The notes below the pieces were generated by a model. It ran no database searches. It had not been told where the DNA came from and was given only the letters and a program-made list of their open reading frames with translations. 64,000 nt of DNA from Eutypa lata (Eukaryota; Ascomycota; Sordariomycetes; Xylariales; Diatrypaceae). The stretch lies in the NCBI GenBank assembly GCA_022661535.1, contig JAKULF010000004.1:620001-684000 (forward strand), in the 5' to 3' direction. How positions within the stretch are numbered: position 1 is the first letter of the stretch; each line of letters begins with the position of its first letter. Of the stretch, positions 46,865 to 61,128 are shown in pieces. The position numbers were made by a program, and so were the translations under genes.

Positions 46865-48294
46865 CTACATATGTATCAACCAAACCTGCCAAGGCTTCGG
46901 GAGTTACCGCGCCGTTGTCGAAGTCTGTTAGGTTGGTTACATAGTTAGTTGGTTGGTTGGTTCTCTATTTTTACAATCGAAGTGTTCTCGAACCTCGTTT
47001 CTAGAATGTGTATTTGATGAATCTACATAGGTACATACCTAATTAACTAAGACTTATATCCCATAGAAGGCGATCGAGTTACCTATACTTACCTACGTAT
47101 ATACTTAAGTTAAGGTAGAGCCATACATAGACAAACATATATCAGAAGAAACTAGCCTGGCTACTTAACCATGCGCAGGTTGTAATGTAAGTCTGTCTCT
47201 GCTTTTGAAATTTTTTTACTCTTTATTTATTCTTTACATTCCTATTTTCTTTGCCATCTATTGTTGTTGAGGGTATGTCCTACATATGCCGTGCTAGTTT
47301 TTCCCCCCTTTTCTGAGCCGACCGAGAGAGAAGAAAGAAAAAAGTATAAATAACCACACGGAAAAACTCTGTCCTCCTCTATCCGTCCTGTCTGTCTGTC
47401 TGCATGTACAGAAAACACCCGCAAGAGAGAAAGCCAACGAAGCGCCACCCCCGAAACACCGGCTCCCCTTCTTCTTCTTCTTACTCTTCCTCTCTGTCTA
47501 CTCACTCGAGGGAAAACCTGTCCCGCTTTTACAGATATCTAACTAGGTAGGTAGGTATGTAGGTAGGTAGAGTCCACATGATACAATGCTTGGTATAAAT
47601 GATGTATAAAAAACCGCAGACTCCTCAGCTTCCATGTTCTTTGATGCATCCCTTTCCCCTCAACCATTAGATCACTAGGGGCCGTCGCCTTGGTGACCTG
47701 ACCATGGTAACTTCAATTACCATTGCAAAAAAACAAACAAAGCAGTTCAGAGATTCATCAAGAGCCGTAGACACGTTGAATGTCGCATAATTATAACCGC
47801 ATTTCTGACGGGTAGCTGCCCAGATCGTATATGTGGATGTGACGGTATTGACACTGAATAGACTTGTGTCAAACCCGTCCTGGGTACTTGATACCCTGTC
47901 ACTCTGCTCAGTAGGAAAACAGACATGGATTGTCTGTAGGAGATCATAAGACCCTAGACCCTTATAAAGATGGGGTTCCAGAGTACATAGACAAATAAAA
48001 CGTCGTTACCAACAATGTCGTGTTTCGAAAAAGGTGATCGATCGTATGAATGCGTGACACAGATGGAAGATAAAATTCCCTGAGGTAGAACGTCTTCAAC
48101 CCCGAAGACAATATCCACAGGCGGAAATAACCAGGTCGCAGCAGGATTGTCCAATATACTTCCAGACATCTCGAAATAGAGATTCACGACTAATGTGCCA
48201 AATCCCACCAGCTCGTGATGGATGTCGTATCCAAGAAATGGACAAGAACGACCACGAATGAGGCGTATAGGGTGCCAGACCGGTCATAGGTTTC
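46865..48294. other. Convergent intergenic region, HET / RNA polymerase gene
   Basis: 1.4 kb without a supported gene. A GGTA tetranucleotide array lies at 47544-47570. The 3' UTR of the minus-strand polymerase gene should lie in the right part. Confidence 0.5.
47544..47570. repeat. GGTA tetranucleotide array
   Basis: Interrupted array of TAGG/GGTA units (one ATGT unit inside). Similar short arrays recur at 40745-40772, 53340-53400, 58740-58775 and 59150-59167, making this a favoured repeat of the right half of the window. Confidence 0.7.
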
Positions 48295-51200
48295 TCAACC
48301 TCCTTTCCGCTCCGAATCGTTCTTGGGAAGCTGTTCGCTCTGGGGATAGGCATCGTTACGGCCTTTGACCTCGGTACCCTTCTTTCTGCCCCTGGGAATC
48401 TTTTGCCAACCACTTCCTCCAGAATTGTCGCTCTCACTCTTAGCTCCGCGGACATGGCCATTCTCTCGCACAAGCCCATTCACCTTAGGATGTGACAAAT
48501 TTGTGCCTTCTGGCCGAGCCGCCGTCTCGATTGGGGACTTATGTTTCCCTTTGGTCGGGTCGGCTTTACCCTCACCTCTACTCATCGCTGAAGGGGTTGG
48601 GCGTGGCATAGCAGAGTTTTGAGGTAGTTCGAGTTTCCTAGAAAAACTCGGCGACGGGGTGTTAACCTCGTATACCGGAGACAAGTGCTGATATTCGGCA
48701 GCCTGGATTCGATCTGCAGTAGCAAGGTCCAGCTGTGCTATAAGTGGACTTGAGGGCTGCTTCGGTTGGAATCGTAAGAGATTCCTGTTGGGTACACCAT
48801 TGGTCCCGGTAGGAGCAGCACCAAAATACCCCGGGGGAAACTGGGCGAAATTCAGGGAGGCGGTATGTGCAGCAGCGAGAGAGAAATTATTCGTGGAATC
48901 ACTTCCTGCGTAATGCGGACTTGCTTGGATAGGGGTGGTGCCATTCACAATTACTGGTCGGTCGGATGCTGGGGAATCCCCATTCAGCGTCGTTGGAGAT
49001 TGATTAACTGAGCCTGCCGCTACAGGGCTAGCAGTTTCCATAAGTGGGTTTATATGGAGGGCATTATCGTAGCTACCATATTCTGCAGAAGTACTAGGAA
49101 CGATCCAAGGGTGACGGGCTGGAACGCCGTTGGATGGTGACTTTGCCGACATGGAGCCATTGACTACTAACGGGGCAGCGGATAGCTGCGAACCCTCAGC
49201 CGGCGATGTAGAACCTGTTCCCGTCGAGAGGGTTCTGCCATGACCTAAAGGCGAAGGAGATCGTGAAGTTCGCTTGATCCTATCCAGCACGGATTGGGGA
49301 AATTGTTCAGACGAAAGTCGCCTTGGGCTATGTCCCAAATCTCCAAACGCAGGCATGGCACTACTCTGACCGTTCACTCGCTGCGCCGGGGTACATAGAC
49401 CTGAGGTTTGGCCAAGTTGTCTCTCCTGTTCAGGTGGAGTAGTAGCTGTTGAACCTTCGGGCTCGGTCTCGTGGCCTTCGTCCGGCGTAAAGCTTGGCAT
49501 GGGAATGCCATTGATATGTCGTGCAGGAATAGGCAATTCACCAGGTGATTGGTTGATACCTGGGTAAGACTGACCCGACGGCATACCAGCGACAGGTCGT
49601 GACGCTGGTTGGGATTGTGACCTCAGAGTGCTTCCAGATAAGCCAAAGTTAGCGTCGTTGGCAACAGGGGATCGATGTGACGTTCGCCGATATTCCGGTG
49701 TTTGCGTAGTCGATGGCGAGGACGGATATGTTGGAAACCCATGTTGTTGGCCATAGAAAGACGGCTGCTGAAATCCCATCGGGTAGAAATACTGCAACTC
49801 TGGACGGACTTCGTTCCGAAGAGGGGCGCTCAAAGGAGGTGTATCAAACGAGTTCGTCCTCGAGCGCTCAGCCGAAGAGGGTTGTTGTCCTTGCTGCACA
49901 CTACCTTGCATCCTTTGCGCATGCGCCAGAGCCTGCTGCTGCGCAAATGCCTGCGATTGGGTATACTGCAGAAATCGTAGGTTATTCTCTTGTAGCTGCA
50001 GAGCCGAAAGTGTCTGAGCCAATGCCTCAGGAGTCTGCATGTACATGGCAGCCGCATCCTGAGGGTTCATCGCCATACCGTATCCCGCAAGATACATAGC
50101 ATTTGCGGCATTGTTGTTGTTGTTGTTGTTATTGTCGTAAGCCACACTCGACGACGCCCTCCGACTGTTACCGTTATTATTGTTCCGGTATTGTTGCCGG
50201 TTTCCGCCACGGTTACCTCCGTTGCGACCCCCACGCCCGCCATGTTGTTGGGAGGCGCTTCGAAGCAGCACAGGCCGGGATACGGTTGGCGGCTTCTGAA
50301 ATATCCTCTCTTCCTCCTTCGGAAATACAAATTGCTCGCAACAATCGTCCAGGTTCCCCTTCGCTATAAGATCAAAAGCACGGCGAAGTTCCAAATGGAG
50401 TCCACGGAACGCAGTATCATCAGCTGTGTTGCCCAGATTCCGATGTACGTTAAACGGCTCCTCGACGCAGAGCATATTGTTCAAGGCAAGATGCCATTTC
50501 TTATCCCTCTTAGTAACGAGCTTGCCTAGTCGAATAGACAACACGTGGGTCGAGTAGTCAAACTCGTGAGCATAGAACCGAAAGAACTGGAATAGCAATT
50601 CTCCAATTGTAGACTTGTTCTTCTCCCCAAATCCCCGTAATTTGTCCACGTCGTCGGCAAATGAGGCAATATCGCCGTTCTCTCGAGGCGGCAGCTTTTG
50701 ATGGGGGCGTTGGTGGAGTACAGGGACGACAGCCGGTTGCCGCAACTGTAAGAATGCGAGTATCATGCATATCCATGTGTAGGAGCTCAAAGTACCGCCA
50801 AATGCTATGGCTGTTAGTACGAGATCACATGATAGAATTACAATTCCACTCACCAGCGTCGTTGACCATTCTACGCCGTGTCCAATGTTTGATGATCATA
50901 GCTAAAGGCCTAACCCGGTCGTCAATGTCTACGTACGTCCGAATCATACGAGTGTTCTCCAAAGCCAAGGTATTGTTGACGTTCAAGTCGCAGGCTAGAT
51001 GCAACTCCGGGTCCCAGATCTTTACGATAGGTACTTTAGCTGAAGAGACGCAGATTACTTTCTCCATTCCGTCTAGAATTTTTGTAAGCTTGTTGGAATG
51101 CTAGTATTAGGAATAGGGAATCGTACTCTTTGCCAGGAGGTCTGCAATTTTACATACATCCTCCAGCTCTTTCCACGGTGTCACAATGCATATATCCACT

Positions 51201-52272
51201 ATTTCCTTGTCAGCCATTTGCGAAGATTTCGACGTTCGAGGGTGAACGAACCGTCAGAGTCATCCGAACAAAGTAAATTGCCAGATGAGCCAAACAAATG
51301 GACGCGTATATCATGACCAGGCCATCGATCGTTAAACAGGTTCTCGAGCTTTCGCACAAGTTTCTGTCGATTCTCCTCCACCGTACGAGTCGGTTGTAAT
51401 CGGTCGTAGAGCTCTCGCATGTCTGTAGTGAGCTTCCGTTCATCATCCTCGGAAAGTTTGCTTTGTATCTTGTTCAGGTTCGTCTTCTCTAACGGGTCAC
51501 TTCCTATGTTATATGGTATTCTCCGGCGCGAATGTGGTATCCCAATCTCGTATCTACACTTCCCTTGTCGCGGTGGTAATGGTCGTAATGAAGGTACAGT
51601 TCCGTTCGCCTCAGAGTAGACAGAACGCGGTGAATGGCTCGGATTGGCATTCGGGGAATGATCCCGGGACCCGAAAGAGAATTTCCGGGCATGTTGCTGG
51701 GGCGTCGAGGGCACAGAATTGGAAAGAGTCGGAAGATGGGAGGGAGATGTGGAGGGCTTCGGCCGTGGCGGAAGAGCATTGGCATTTGGTAGGTCACCCT
51801 TCTTGGAGGGCATCTTGTTGGGCATATCCTTCGCCTGTGTTATAAGTGCGCGGTCGCCTCTGTTGTTATGTTGATGGCTTCTATTCCCATGGCAGTTCTG
51901 CAGCCCCTGCTTGACTCTCGACTCTTTGTGCGACACTTTGGAAGATGAGCGGGATCTAGGTCCGACTTGGATGTTCTGTGCTGATAGAAGAGGCGGTAAG
52001 GGAGCGGTTTGAAGACCACCTCCTCTTCCTGGGGCAACGAGCTTGTTGTATTGAAGTAGCTGGGCGTGGTATAAGGATTGCTGCGGAAACAGGATGGGCA
52101 GTAGGTCGACGTGTGTTGGGTATGTAGAAAGCAATGCTTGGGGGTTCGCAGTGGAACGCGAGCTGGAAATAGTACTGAGTCTAGGGACTGCTGGACTAGA
52201 AGTTGATCGAATCCACAGTTGCGGAGAGGGATAAGAATGTTTCGAGTCTGCCGTAATAGGCCGGCCGTCCAT
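48295..52272 (-). CDS. Cid1/Trf-like non-canonical poly(A)/poly(U) RNA polymerase
   Basis: Four exons (52272-51252, 51198-51127, 51072-50854, 50804-48295) with introns of 53, 54 and 49 bp give 1273 residues. The nucleotidyltransferase domain begins near 290 and has VHLFGSSGNLLCSDDSDVDI, whose Asp340 and Asp342 are two of the metal-binding residues; the third is Asp393 in LHLACDLNVNN. FGGTLSSYTWICMILAFLQL and the PAP-associated segment NKSTIGELLFQFFRFYAHEF (501-520) complete the catalytic core. Family members add A or U tails to RNAs. The N-terminal ~250 residues are Ser/Pro-rich. The C-terminal ~700 residues are disordered, with an RGG/GGN box and Asn, Gln and Ser/Pro runs, suggesting RNA or granule association. 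Reading the last exon alone would hide the catalytic aspartates, which are on earlier exons. Confidence 0.92.
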
Positions 52273-52929
52273 TAAAGATGGACCTTTGCCAGTGACTCTC
52301 GAGTGGTTTTAGAGATCGAACCGACAGACGAACGACCGAACGAACTAACAAATAAACGGGTGTTGGTGCTCGGGTAACGCAACAAAGGCAGGTGGGTATA
52401 GTGATTCGGCAGTTCACCGTCCAAGGTGTGTGTTGGTTGTCAGCGGTGAATCAGCAGATATCGGTTCCTTGAGTGTGACTCGGTAGGGCAGTCGGAGAAG
52501 GTAGATAGGTTTACGCGTCAAGGCAAAGGGCGTTCTGCGAAGAACTTCGTAAGATGCGACTCTTCGGGCAGTTCGGAATGCGAGTACAACAAGCGAATGG
52601 AAGGTGAGGCAGGAAAGTTTGACAGCCAGTTCAACGTAGTGAAATTGGTAGACGGCAGTACTATTGTCTGGTCGTCGTAGTCGTATCAATGTACAAGTCG
52701 TCGACGTGATTAGAATGTATTTCGCGCTCGAGACGAGGTATAGACACTCATCAGATAAGTCTCGGCAACGTTATATATGTACCAATGAGGTCACCTAGAA
52801 ATGGGGAGGACCATTGACTGCGAACAAAGTAGTGAAGGTTCGAATACCCCAGGGGGTAACAACAAAAAGAAGTGAGTGACCAAGACCTCGAAGAAAGGAA
52901 GACGAAGAATAATGATAAAAGTAACAACC

Positions 52930-52967
52930 GCACACCCACACACACACACACAACACACACAACACAC
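52930..52967. repeat. (CA)n microsatellite
   Basis: Imperfect CA dinucleotide array in the upstream region of the polymerase gene, about 660 bp before its start codon. Confidence 0.85.
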
Positions 52968-55900
52968 GAGTAGCAGCAACACTCACGCACGAATCAACGT
53001 GGGTGGTTTGTGTCTATCTATCGGTTCGCTCTATATGATCAGAAAGGGGTATCTCTTCAAAAAAAGAAAGAATCCGAACTTGGCAATGCAAAGAGGTAAA
53101 GTAAAGTAAAATTTAAATAAAAAAAAAGACAAAAGGAGGAAGAGATGAGGTGAGTGAAAGTGAAAAAGAAAGACGTCGGTGTGGCTTGGCGTCGTTTCCC
53201 TCACTATCGTATTTTGTTGTTATATGTGATGGATTAGTTGGTGATCGAGCGGTTGTTCCAAAGCTGAGAATATGCAAGTGGTGTGTATAGTTATGGGGGA
53301 GGTATGTTTGTATGAGGTATCTACCTAGGTAATTATGTAGGCTGGTAGGTAGGTCAAGTCAGGTCAGGTCAGGTAGGTAAGTTTTAAGTTTAGGTAGGTA
53401 CTAAGGTAGTTAATGTCTATCTCGTTAGTGACGAGTGCCACTCTAATTTGATGGAAATGGGGAACTGATGAATCAATGGTCATGGAAGGGGTAGAAAAGC
53501 CAAGAAACCGTGTCGTGGTTCGTGCCCGCCCCAATTGTCCATATAAATTCGCATAATTGCTAGGTACTGCTACTCTTGCACTATCTTGGGTGACCCGTGC
53601 AATTGCCCTAGTGCTACGAAGTACGTTAACTCTTAAGTGCTATGAAAGAGAGTATAACTAGAGGATCCACACTTACTCCCCAATATGTCACTAGTGCCAT
53701 CTGTAAATCATCTTATGCTACAAGACGTACTGTACCTATGCAGCTATATACTAGTTATTACCTGTGTCCATGAAGTCGGATTCAACTGAATAGAAAAACA
53801 GGGCTGGTTAGATGTGGGTATACTAACTGCATGCAACAGTTCATGTTGCTATGTATTATGCTGTATCGTACTTCTATATACGAGGTAGGCTTGGTAGCTT
53901 GGTAGGTAATGATAGAGGTTAGATTGAAGAGAGGGGACTAGACCCCACCAATAATAGCCCAGTCTAGGGCATACATGTATTGTACATACAACCTAACTTT
54001 AGTACATACATGTAGTTAATCTGCGCCACTTTACCCCTATGATACCTGCTGAAGATTCATTTGGTAATGGCTACGAAGATGTAGTTAACAGGCACGACAA
54101 GTCATAGGCAGGAGTTTAGAAGAAGTTACCGTATACCAAATTAGCTACCTTGTTATATCTTTAACTAGATTCAATTTGTAATATATCCAGTTAAGGTTGG
54201 TTATGCATTTGTATGTAGTATGTAAGTGTCCAACTAATTACATATGTAGAGCAACCTGCCTAACTCACATGGATAAATTGTTTAATCGGATTCATTACGT
54301 GGTAGTCCAGGAAACTCCTTCCTTAAAGAAGTGTAATTACTAAGGTCTTTCTCTAATCTGTTATACTATTGCATTTGTAAAATGGGTGGTGGTAGGTATA
54401 AGTATTGTAGGCATAGTCATACCGCATTCCTTCCTAGGAAGCTAGTAAACGGGTTGACCCCCTTTGACTCTTGAGTGACCATAAAGGTGTCAAACCTACC
54501 TATTATTGTCATAATTCACCTAACTTAGCGGCCGTATAACAGTCAGATTCAAAGAAGTAATAGGCTTGAGTTTCCATAACTAGAATATTGGTATGTAAGT
54601 AATACTGTCTACCTAGCTATGAATTTATATGTCTATCTGCCCCGCCATCACACGAGTGTTTATAGGCCCCCACGAGAACATCACTCTACTTTATCAGCTT
54701 GTCTACATAACCTATGGAATGTTGCACGTGTAAACTTATCCTAGCAGGGGCGTTGCAAGTTGTCTGACTGCCAGGCCGTTCCTTTCATACTAGGAGGTAA
54801 CTCTTAACTACCTACTCCGTACATTATATGCACAGCTGGGTGTCTATGCATGTAAGCAGGTCGTAATCCATCAAGGTACCTCCATGTTGGCTAGGTACCT
54901 TACATACATACATACATGAAGTAGGGCAGGTTGTTAGCAGGTTAGGTGCCAGGTGCATAGGTGACACTTTGACCTTGAACCTTTCAACATCGCCCCTTGC
55001 TGTACGAAGTAAGAACTGGGCTAGCTGATTTCGTTGTACAATACAAAGAAAGTACCCCACATATCTTTTCGAGTTCCTTTTGTCACTTGTGTCATCCATT
55101 TAACTCAAATCCCGTACAACCCAACGCGACTATTTCCCGCGCGACCGCGTATCCTGTGTGTCGGTAGTTTAAGGCAATGCAATGTGATGCTCTTTGTCTT
55201 GTGTCCATGGCATAGTCATACATATTCGCATCCCTTCCCTTCCCTTCCCTTTCACTTTCAGCCTCGGTGACTCGAGAAACGTCATTGGGCTTTCTCTATT
55301 TTCTTATAACACTCCGACCAACAAGTCAACTCTCTTTATTTTGAAACATGCATATACTCCGCAGGTTGGTCCTGGTCATCACAAGACCCCCAGACCCCTA
55401 ATAATTCGAACTAAGTTGCGTGAAACTAAGTGGCTTATTCGCCCAATTGACGGTAATCGTCCATAACTCAGCTCAGTAGCTTACGGCGCTGCATAATGGC
55501 TTGTTCGTCACGTTATAAGTTCTAATCCAGCCAACTAAAGGTCAAGTCAGAGCAAGCCCCCTTTTACTTAGCTCGGGTTTTTCTATACTTGCAGAAGTTA
55601 TAAGTGCAGAAGTGTTAGCTTTAGCTTCGGGCCTTGCCGTTCGCTGGGTATCCAACCATCATCAAGAAACGAACCCTTGGCTTGTGACGAAGGTGGCCGT
55701 CCGTCTAACAAACTCGGCCATGACTGAATCATACCCAGGTCTGACATAAATTTGGTTCGTCCTTTGTACTCCGATGGACGACGAACAATATGATTCATTT
55801 TTCATTCGTTATCGAGCAAATTCCCTTAGTCTACCGCGCCTGATCGATTCCATTCATGTCTAAGACTGGCAACATTAGTGCGATCACCATCAAACGGGAG

Positions 55901-58100
55901 GCTTCTATGTGTGCATCTACTATTTATTTGCGGCACATTCGCGACTCCGCCCATAGCACGAAGAACCTGCTGGATATCAGCCTATGGGACAGACCGTAGT
56001 CCCTAGGTGTTACAGTCTGACAGGAACCAACAACACGCACGTACTTTTCAATAATACGATATGCAACCTTTCTCAGTCAGCCTCTCGAGCGCTAGTCACA
56101 TAATCATCACGATTTGGAAAGGTGAGCTGATGATTAAGTGGCAAAGAAAGAATATAGCACAAAGTCAGGCTATTCTCAGCGCCAGAATCGGCACAACGTC
56201 ATCCTGTTGGCTCGCTTCCCATAGTCTAGTGTTCGTTGATTTCCCCGAGCTCTTGCGGTTTTCACCCACTCTACATTACCTGGGGTATCTTGGCTACATT
56301 CCAAAAATAGTTGCGAATAAATGAGCAGAACACCCAAAACCCCGACGCACAATTTGTAGGTTCGGCCCCAATCGCTGGTAAAAGCCCGGAAGATTTTGGC
56401 TTCAGCCAGAGGTTCATACCAGGACCCTCCAATCAGGCCCAGAAAGGTTGATCTCGAAAATTCCATGCTCTCGGAATGTTATTGTCGGAAACTAGACCTC
56501 CGAGTCCAGTCCGACCTCGATCTCACAAAAGCGCTCCCACTCTCAACTCTACCCACTCACACATATGTCTAGGCTTGAAATGTTACCAAGGCTTGAACTG
56601 CAGCCCTAAGCGCCTTCAGTCCATATAGCCAACCTACCAGGTTTTCACGGATTCAGCACCCACATACGTGATAGCACGCATTCATTCCCCTACCCTAATA
56701 TGGAATCCACGGCCTATCAGCCGGTGCTCCGTTCAACGAATGTTAGGGAATGCGTGGGACATTGGAGTGAAGGTTCATAGGTCCACGAATACTTCCCCAG
56801 CTCAGATGAGATGAACTCCTCTAAGTACGATCTAGGGCTGCAGTCTTCCCGTCCTCGACGCAACCCCCAGCAGCTAATATCTCGATTATCTGGCTGAAAG
56901 CTTGGCAACCCCGCAAATCGATATGTGTCCGTGAGCCAATCGAAAGGGGGCTGATCTTGATGGTTGGCAAGGTAGGAAATGTTTCCTATCGGTCCTTACA
57001 GGATAGAATATCTTTTGGACAGGCCCGAGGCAACCGCCGGAAAAGGGGTTTTCTCCTCCGCCGCACTCCCCGGACGGAAGCCACTTTACTTTTTCTAGTC
57101 TTCTCATATTGCATAGTAAACCTGCTTCTCATTTTCTCTCACTTTGAACCGCAAGCGTGGTAGTTGCATGATATTTCACCCCTCTTCTCATCTCCAAATC
57201 CGCTTGACGCTTGACGCTTGAGATGGCATTGGATCACTCAACGATTCGTTTTGCCAAGTCTCGAGAAAAAGGCGCGTGGTTTCAGCCCACCAGCTTGATA
57301 CACTTCAAAATCCAACTACCTCAGCGTGAACAATCTACTTAGACCATGATTTACTCTTCAAACCACCCTCGTTGGTGGTCGTTAATTGCATTTCACTCTC
57401 TACACCTTAGTACATAGTTCGATACGCTCATGCGCCACCCCCCAATTCCAGACCACACACACACAATAACATCTATGTGAGTAACATTCCGGTATACACT
57501 CCGAGGAGGTTTACACCGCCACTCCCGACTGGCGTAGCAGAAGCAACTGTGCCCTAACGCCCCATGAGATATCCCAAGGCGAAATCGAACTTCTGTGCCG
57601 CCAACGTGAATAGCGGTATACCCTGAAACTACCGAAGGCATGGTCCTCGGCGTAGGTATATATGATCTAGGTCCGGCCCTTAGAGCCAGCACGGCAACAG
57701 GCATTTTCCCATAGGGCTGAGTGCAACGGCGAGGTAGGTGGCCAGGTAATACAATGGCCATGCATCTATGGATAGAACAGCTTTGACCCGAACCCAAGAG
57801 CCTCGAGGCTATTTTCAATCAACAGTGTCGTATTGCAGACATCTATGACCAAGTGCCGTTTTCGCCATCATGTTCAACCGCCCGGTAGCATTCCATCGTG
57901 GCGCAGATCGCTTCACGGTCAAAGCTTCCAGCGTAAAAGCTGGCTGATAAGAGAAGGAATGGGTGCTGGCTACATGTATGTAAATGCCATAGTATATCAC
58001 TTTTTCCGAGACCTTATAACTACTTATGCTGCGAACGAGATGGAACCATATCAGGGAATGCATTTGTTACTATAAACACCCGTCAGTCAACCACCGGCCC

Positions 58101-58126
58101 GCCAGCCAGCCAGCCAGCCAGCCAGC
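58101..58126. repeat. (CCAG)n microsatellite
   Basis: Six perfect CCAG units within the gene-free region. Confidence 0.85.
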
Positions 58127-61096
58127 TATGGCAGCAGTTTTTGCCGACATAATACTCCTATACACATAGTTAGGCGCACATACACATGATGAATGACACG
58201 CACACGTCGCAATACCTCAAGCACGAGCGCATGTGTGACCTCGACGATCGAAGCGCGCAAGCACGTAATCTAGCAGCACGGTCCAGTCTGTACACCCACA
58301 TGCATGGGAACATAACTACCTACATACCTTCATATATACATACCTATAGGTGTGTAGGTGGGTATCCAGTCCATCTGCCAATATTGAACCTCTTATGTAG
58401 CCAAGCCGCATTCCTACCTACATATATATGTGTGCATACTTGCGTACATAGTATCTACGTACATACCTAATGTAACATATCATACAATGCCATGCCATCC
58501 CCCAGTCAAGGAGAGGAAGAATACGCGAGCTGACATGACATGACATGACAGACAGACAGACATCCCCCATGCATACATGCTTCTGCTTCGACGGAAAAGG
58601 AAATGCAAATAAGTAAGTAGGAAGGTAGGTGTCACAGTGTACGTGCGTGTGCCTGTCAATCGCACGACGCCACCACGGGTAGCTGCAGCGGCCTTGCCTT
58701 GCCTTATGCCGTGCAACTCCCCCTGCCTTGGCCTTGCTTGACTATTTACCTACCTACTTAGTACCTACCTACCTATAAGACGAGTCGAGACGAGACGAGA
58801 TGGGATCTTGCCTCTCGGTTACTTCACTAGCCGTAGCCGTACTGCATTGCACCGCGCCGCACCGCGCCGTGCCGTGCCCTGTGTGATGCTACATACTTAC
58901 TTCTGCCATGACGTGCCATCGGTCAGTCGGATCTTTTTTTTCTTTCTTTCTTTTTCAGCGCACCTACCCTACCCTACCCTCCCGCCTTACTAATTACCTA
59001 GCTAGCTGGCATGTGCACGTGTTGATGATGTCCTACTATGTAAGTATGTATGCGCAATGACCTAGCATTAGGTGGTTAGCCGGCTGGGCACCGTCCTCAT
59101 GCACATCATTGGGCTTGGCAGAGGGCTTAGCTACCTCAGTAAGTGTGTAGATAGGTAGGTAGGTAGGGTCTAGACTTTTAATAATACTTCGGCAGATAGA
59201 TAGATATATCCAGGTACCTACTATGATTAGAATCGATGACTAACTAGTTGATATGATACATATGAGCATACCCACCTTGGAGGGTCATATAGAATGTACA
59301 ATATATTTTATTTTTATTTTATTTTCCTCATTTTTATATTTGCTTTTTCACATGTTCGACAGGCCAAAATGCCTGACCACAGCCTAAGCTGTCGACTGAA
59401 TATAATAATAACCCCATCATGTCGTCACCACATAGCAAGCTCAACGATAACTCTGGGGTATTTAGCATCCGCGTCTGGGTATCTTTCGCTTTGATCACTC
59501 GTACCAAACGAAATTACTACTGAATATATATCGAGGTTAGATCGACGTGGAATATCACCAGCCCCCGTACTCAGATAGCCAGTTCAACAATCCATAGAGC
59601 TTGCACCATAGTATGTGTCTAACGTATGAACAACTAGTTAATCACATGAAGGGATAGGAATAGCCTCAACATATGGTTCCCAGTCCAGCCTGCACCTGGT
59701 TACGAAGGTGCGGACTCGTACATTCATATGTACATCATAAAGTAAGCATTAAAGGGAGATTCTAGTAACAGCACCCTACTAATTACCACCGCAGACTTAG
59801 ATCGAGCTTTTATAGAAGGCAGCCAACGAGCAAGCAGTGGGTTGATGTTGTCTAAGCGCATCTCTCCAGCTATTTAAGCCAGCTGCCCGTAGATAGTTGG
59901 GCTCTTAGTAGCAGCAGTAGTAGTAAGATCAAACCCGAGTAATCAAGCAACTAACTTTTTACGCAGATGAGTAGACAGGGTTGGTTCTTCAGCAGCTAGA
60001 AGGGTAATCAAACCAAATAAGCTGATCATATAACTATATTCATATCTTAAAAATAATTGTCACGATGTTGTCCGTCTACTCATCCATTCATCAAACTTTG
60101 TACCGTCTAGGTGATTAATTAGCTTGCTCTCAAGAGGGTAATCGAACAGGCAAAAGAAGAAAGAAGATATCAATGATGTATCTGGTATCCAAGAAGCCCT
60201 GTGATATATCTAGATGAGTTTATTAATTGTGTTTTTAGAGATGGAGGACATTTAAAACTAGACATGCGTACACGCATGGTGAGAAAGGGACACTCCCTTC
60301 TCGTGTCCGATATAAAGGAGAGCAACGAACAAATCATAGGTAGAGCCGATTAGGCAGTACGCCCTTTTATATATAAAGCAATATTCACATCGACACATGG
60401 ATAAGACAGGCAGAAACCCATTCTTAGCCTCCCAAGTTCCCATATTAACCTCATTTTCCCAAATAGAACCAAGATCTTTCCTAGGACTCTGTTCTATGTA
60501 TGTAGTAACTTTTCCGTCTATTCATTCATTAAAGAAGTTGAAGATATCTACTTACTATATACACACAACTTAGGTGATCAGTAACTAACTTAACTATACC
60601 TACTCAAGATCTATACTCACGTACCCCTAGCCTACATACCCGCGTAGCACCAAGCAATTACCCCCTTTCAACCGTATTTCTCTCTGGTACTAACAATACT
60701 CTATATACCAACTGTATCTAATGCTCTGCTCGATAATTCCTCCTTCCGCCATGCCTTCTTTCCCGTTTGCTCACTATCATAATCATTATCATCAAACCAT
60801 ACGCGCACATCCTCGCTCACTTAATCACATATTTAGCTGATCGTTATACCCAGCCAGCCAGCCAACCGCTGGACACAAGAATGCAGGTAACTTAGTTGTG
60901 TACTCCGGAAGAAAAAAAAAGGGGGTATATCAGATTTCCGCTAATGCTTGTGCTTGTGCTTGTGCTTATGTTTATCCCTAACCCCAACCATCCCCATCCG
61001 CATTCCTATTCATATCCTTCCTTATCCCCCTTCCAAGCATTGATTGATCTTTCTTCCATTCTTTTCTTATTCTACTTCCTCGAACAACCCATAAAT

Positions 61097-61097
61097 G

Positions 61098-61128
<31 letters not shown>
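61097..61128. repeat. (CCTG)n microsatellite
   Basis: Seven to eight perfect CCTG/GCCT units within the gene-free region. Confidence 0.85.

Noticed and set aside
47242..47505. 87-codon minus-strand ORF near the GGTA array
   Set aside because: Derived from simple CTT/TCT repeats, Arg-rich at random, no start context.
55470..55545. Possible tRNA (AGCTCAGTAG followed by GTTCTAATCC)
   Set aside because: The anticodon, T and acceptor stems do not pair, so the similarity is limited to short words.
57393..57818. 141-codon minus-strand ORF in the gene-free region
   Set aside because: Cys/Arg/Ser-rich without any domain or splice support; this length is expected by chance in 10 kb.
58101..61128. 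CRISPR-like or satellite arrays
   Set aside because: The repeats are 4-bp microsatellites without spacers; a CRISPR array is not expected in a fungal nuclear genome.
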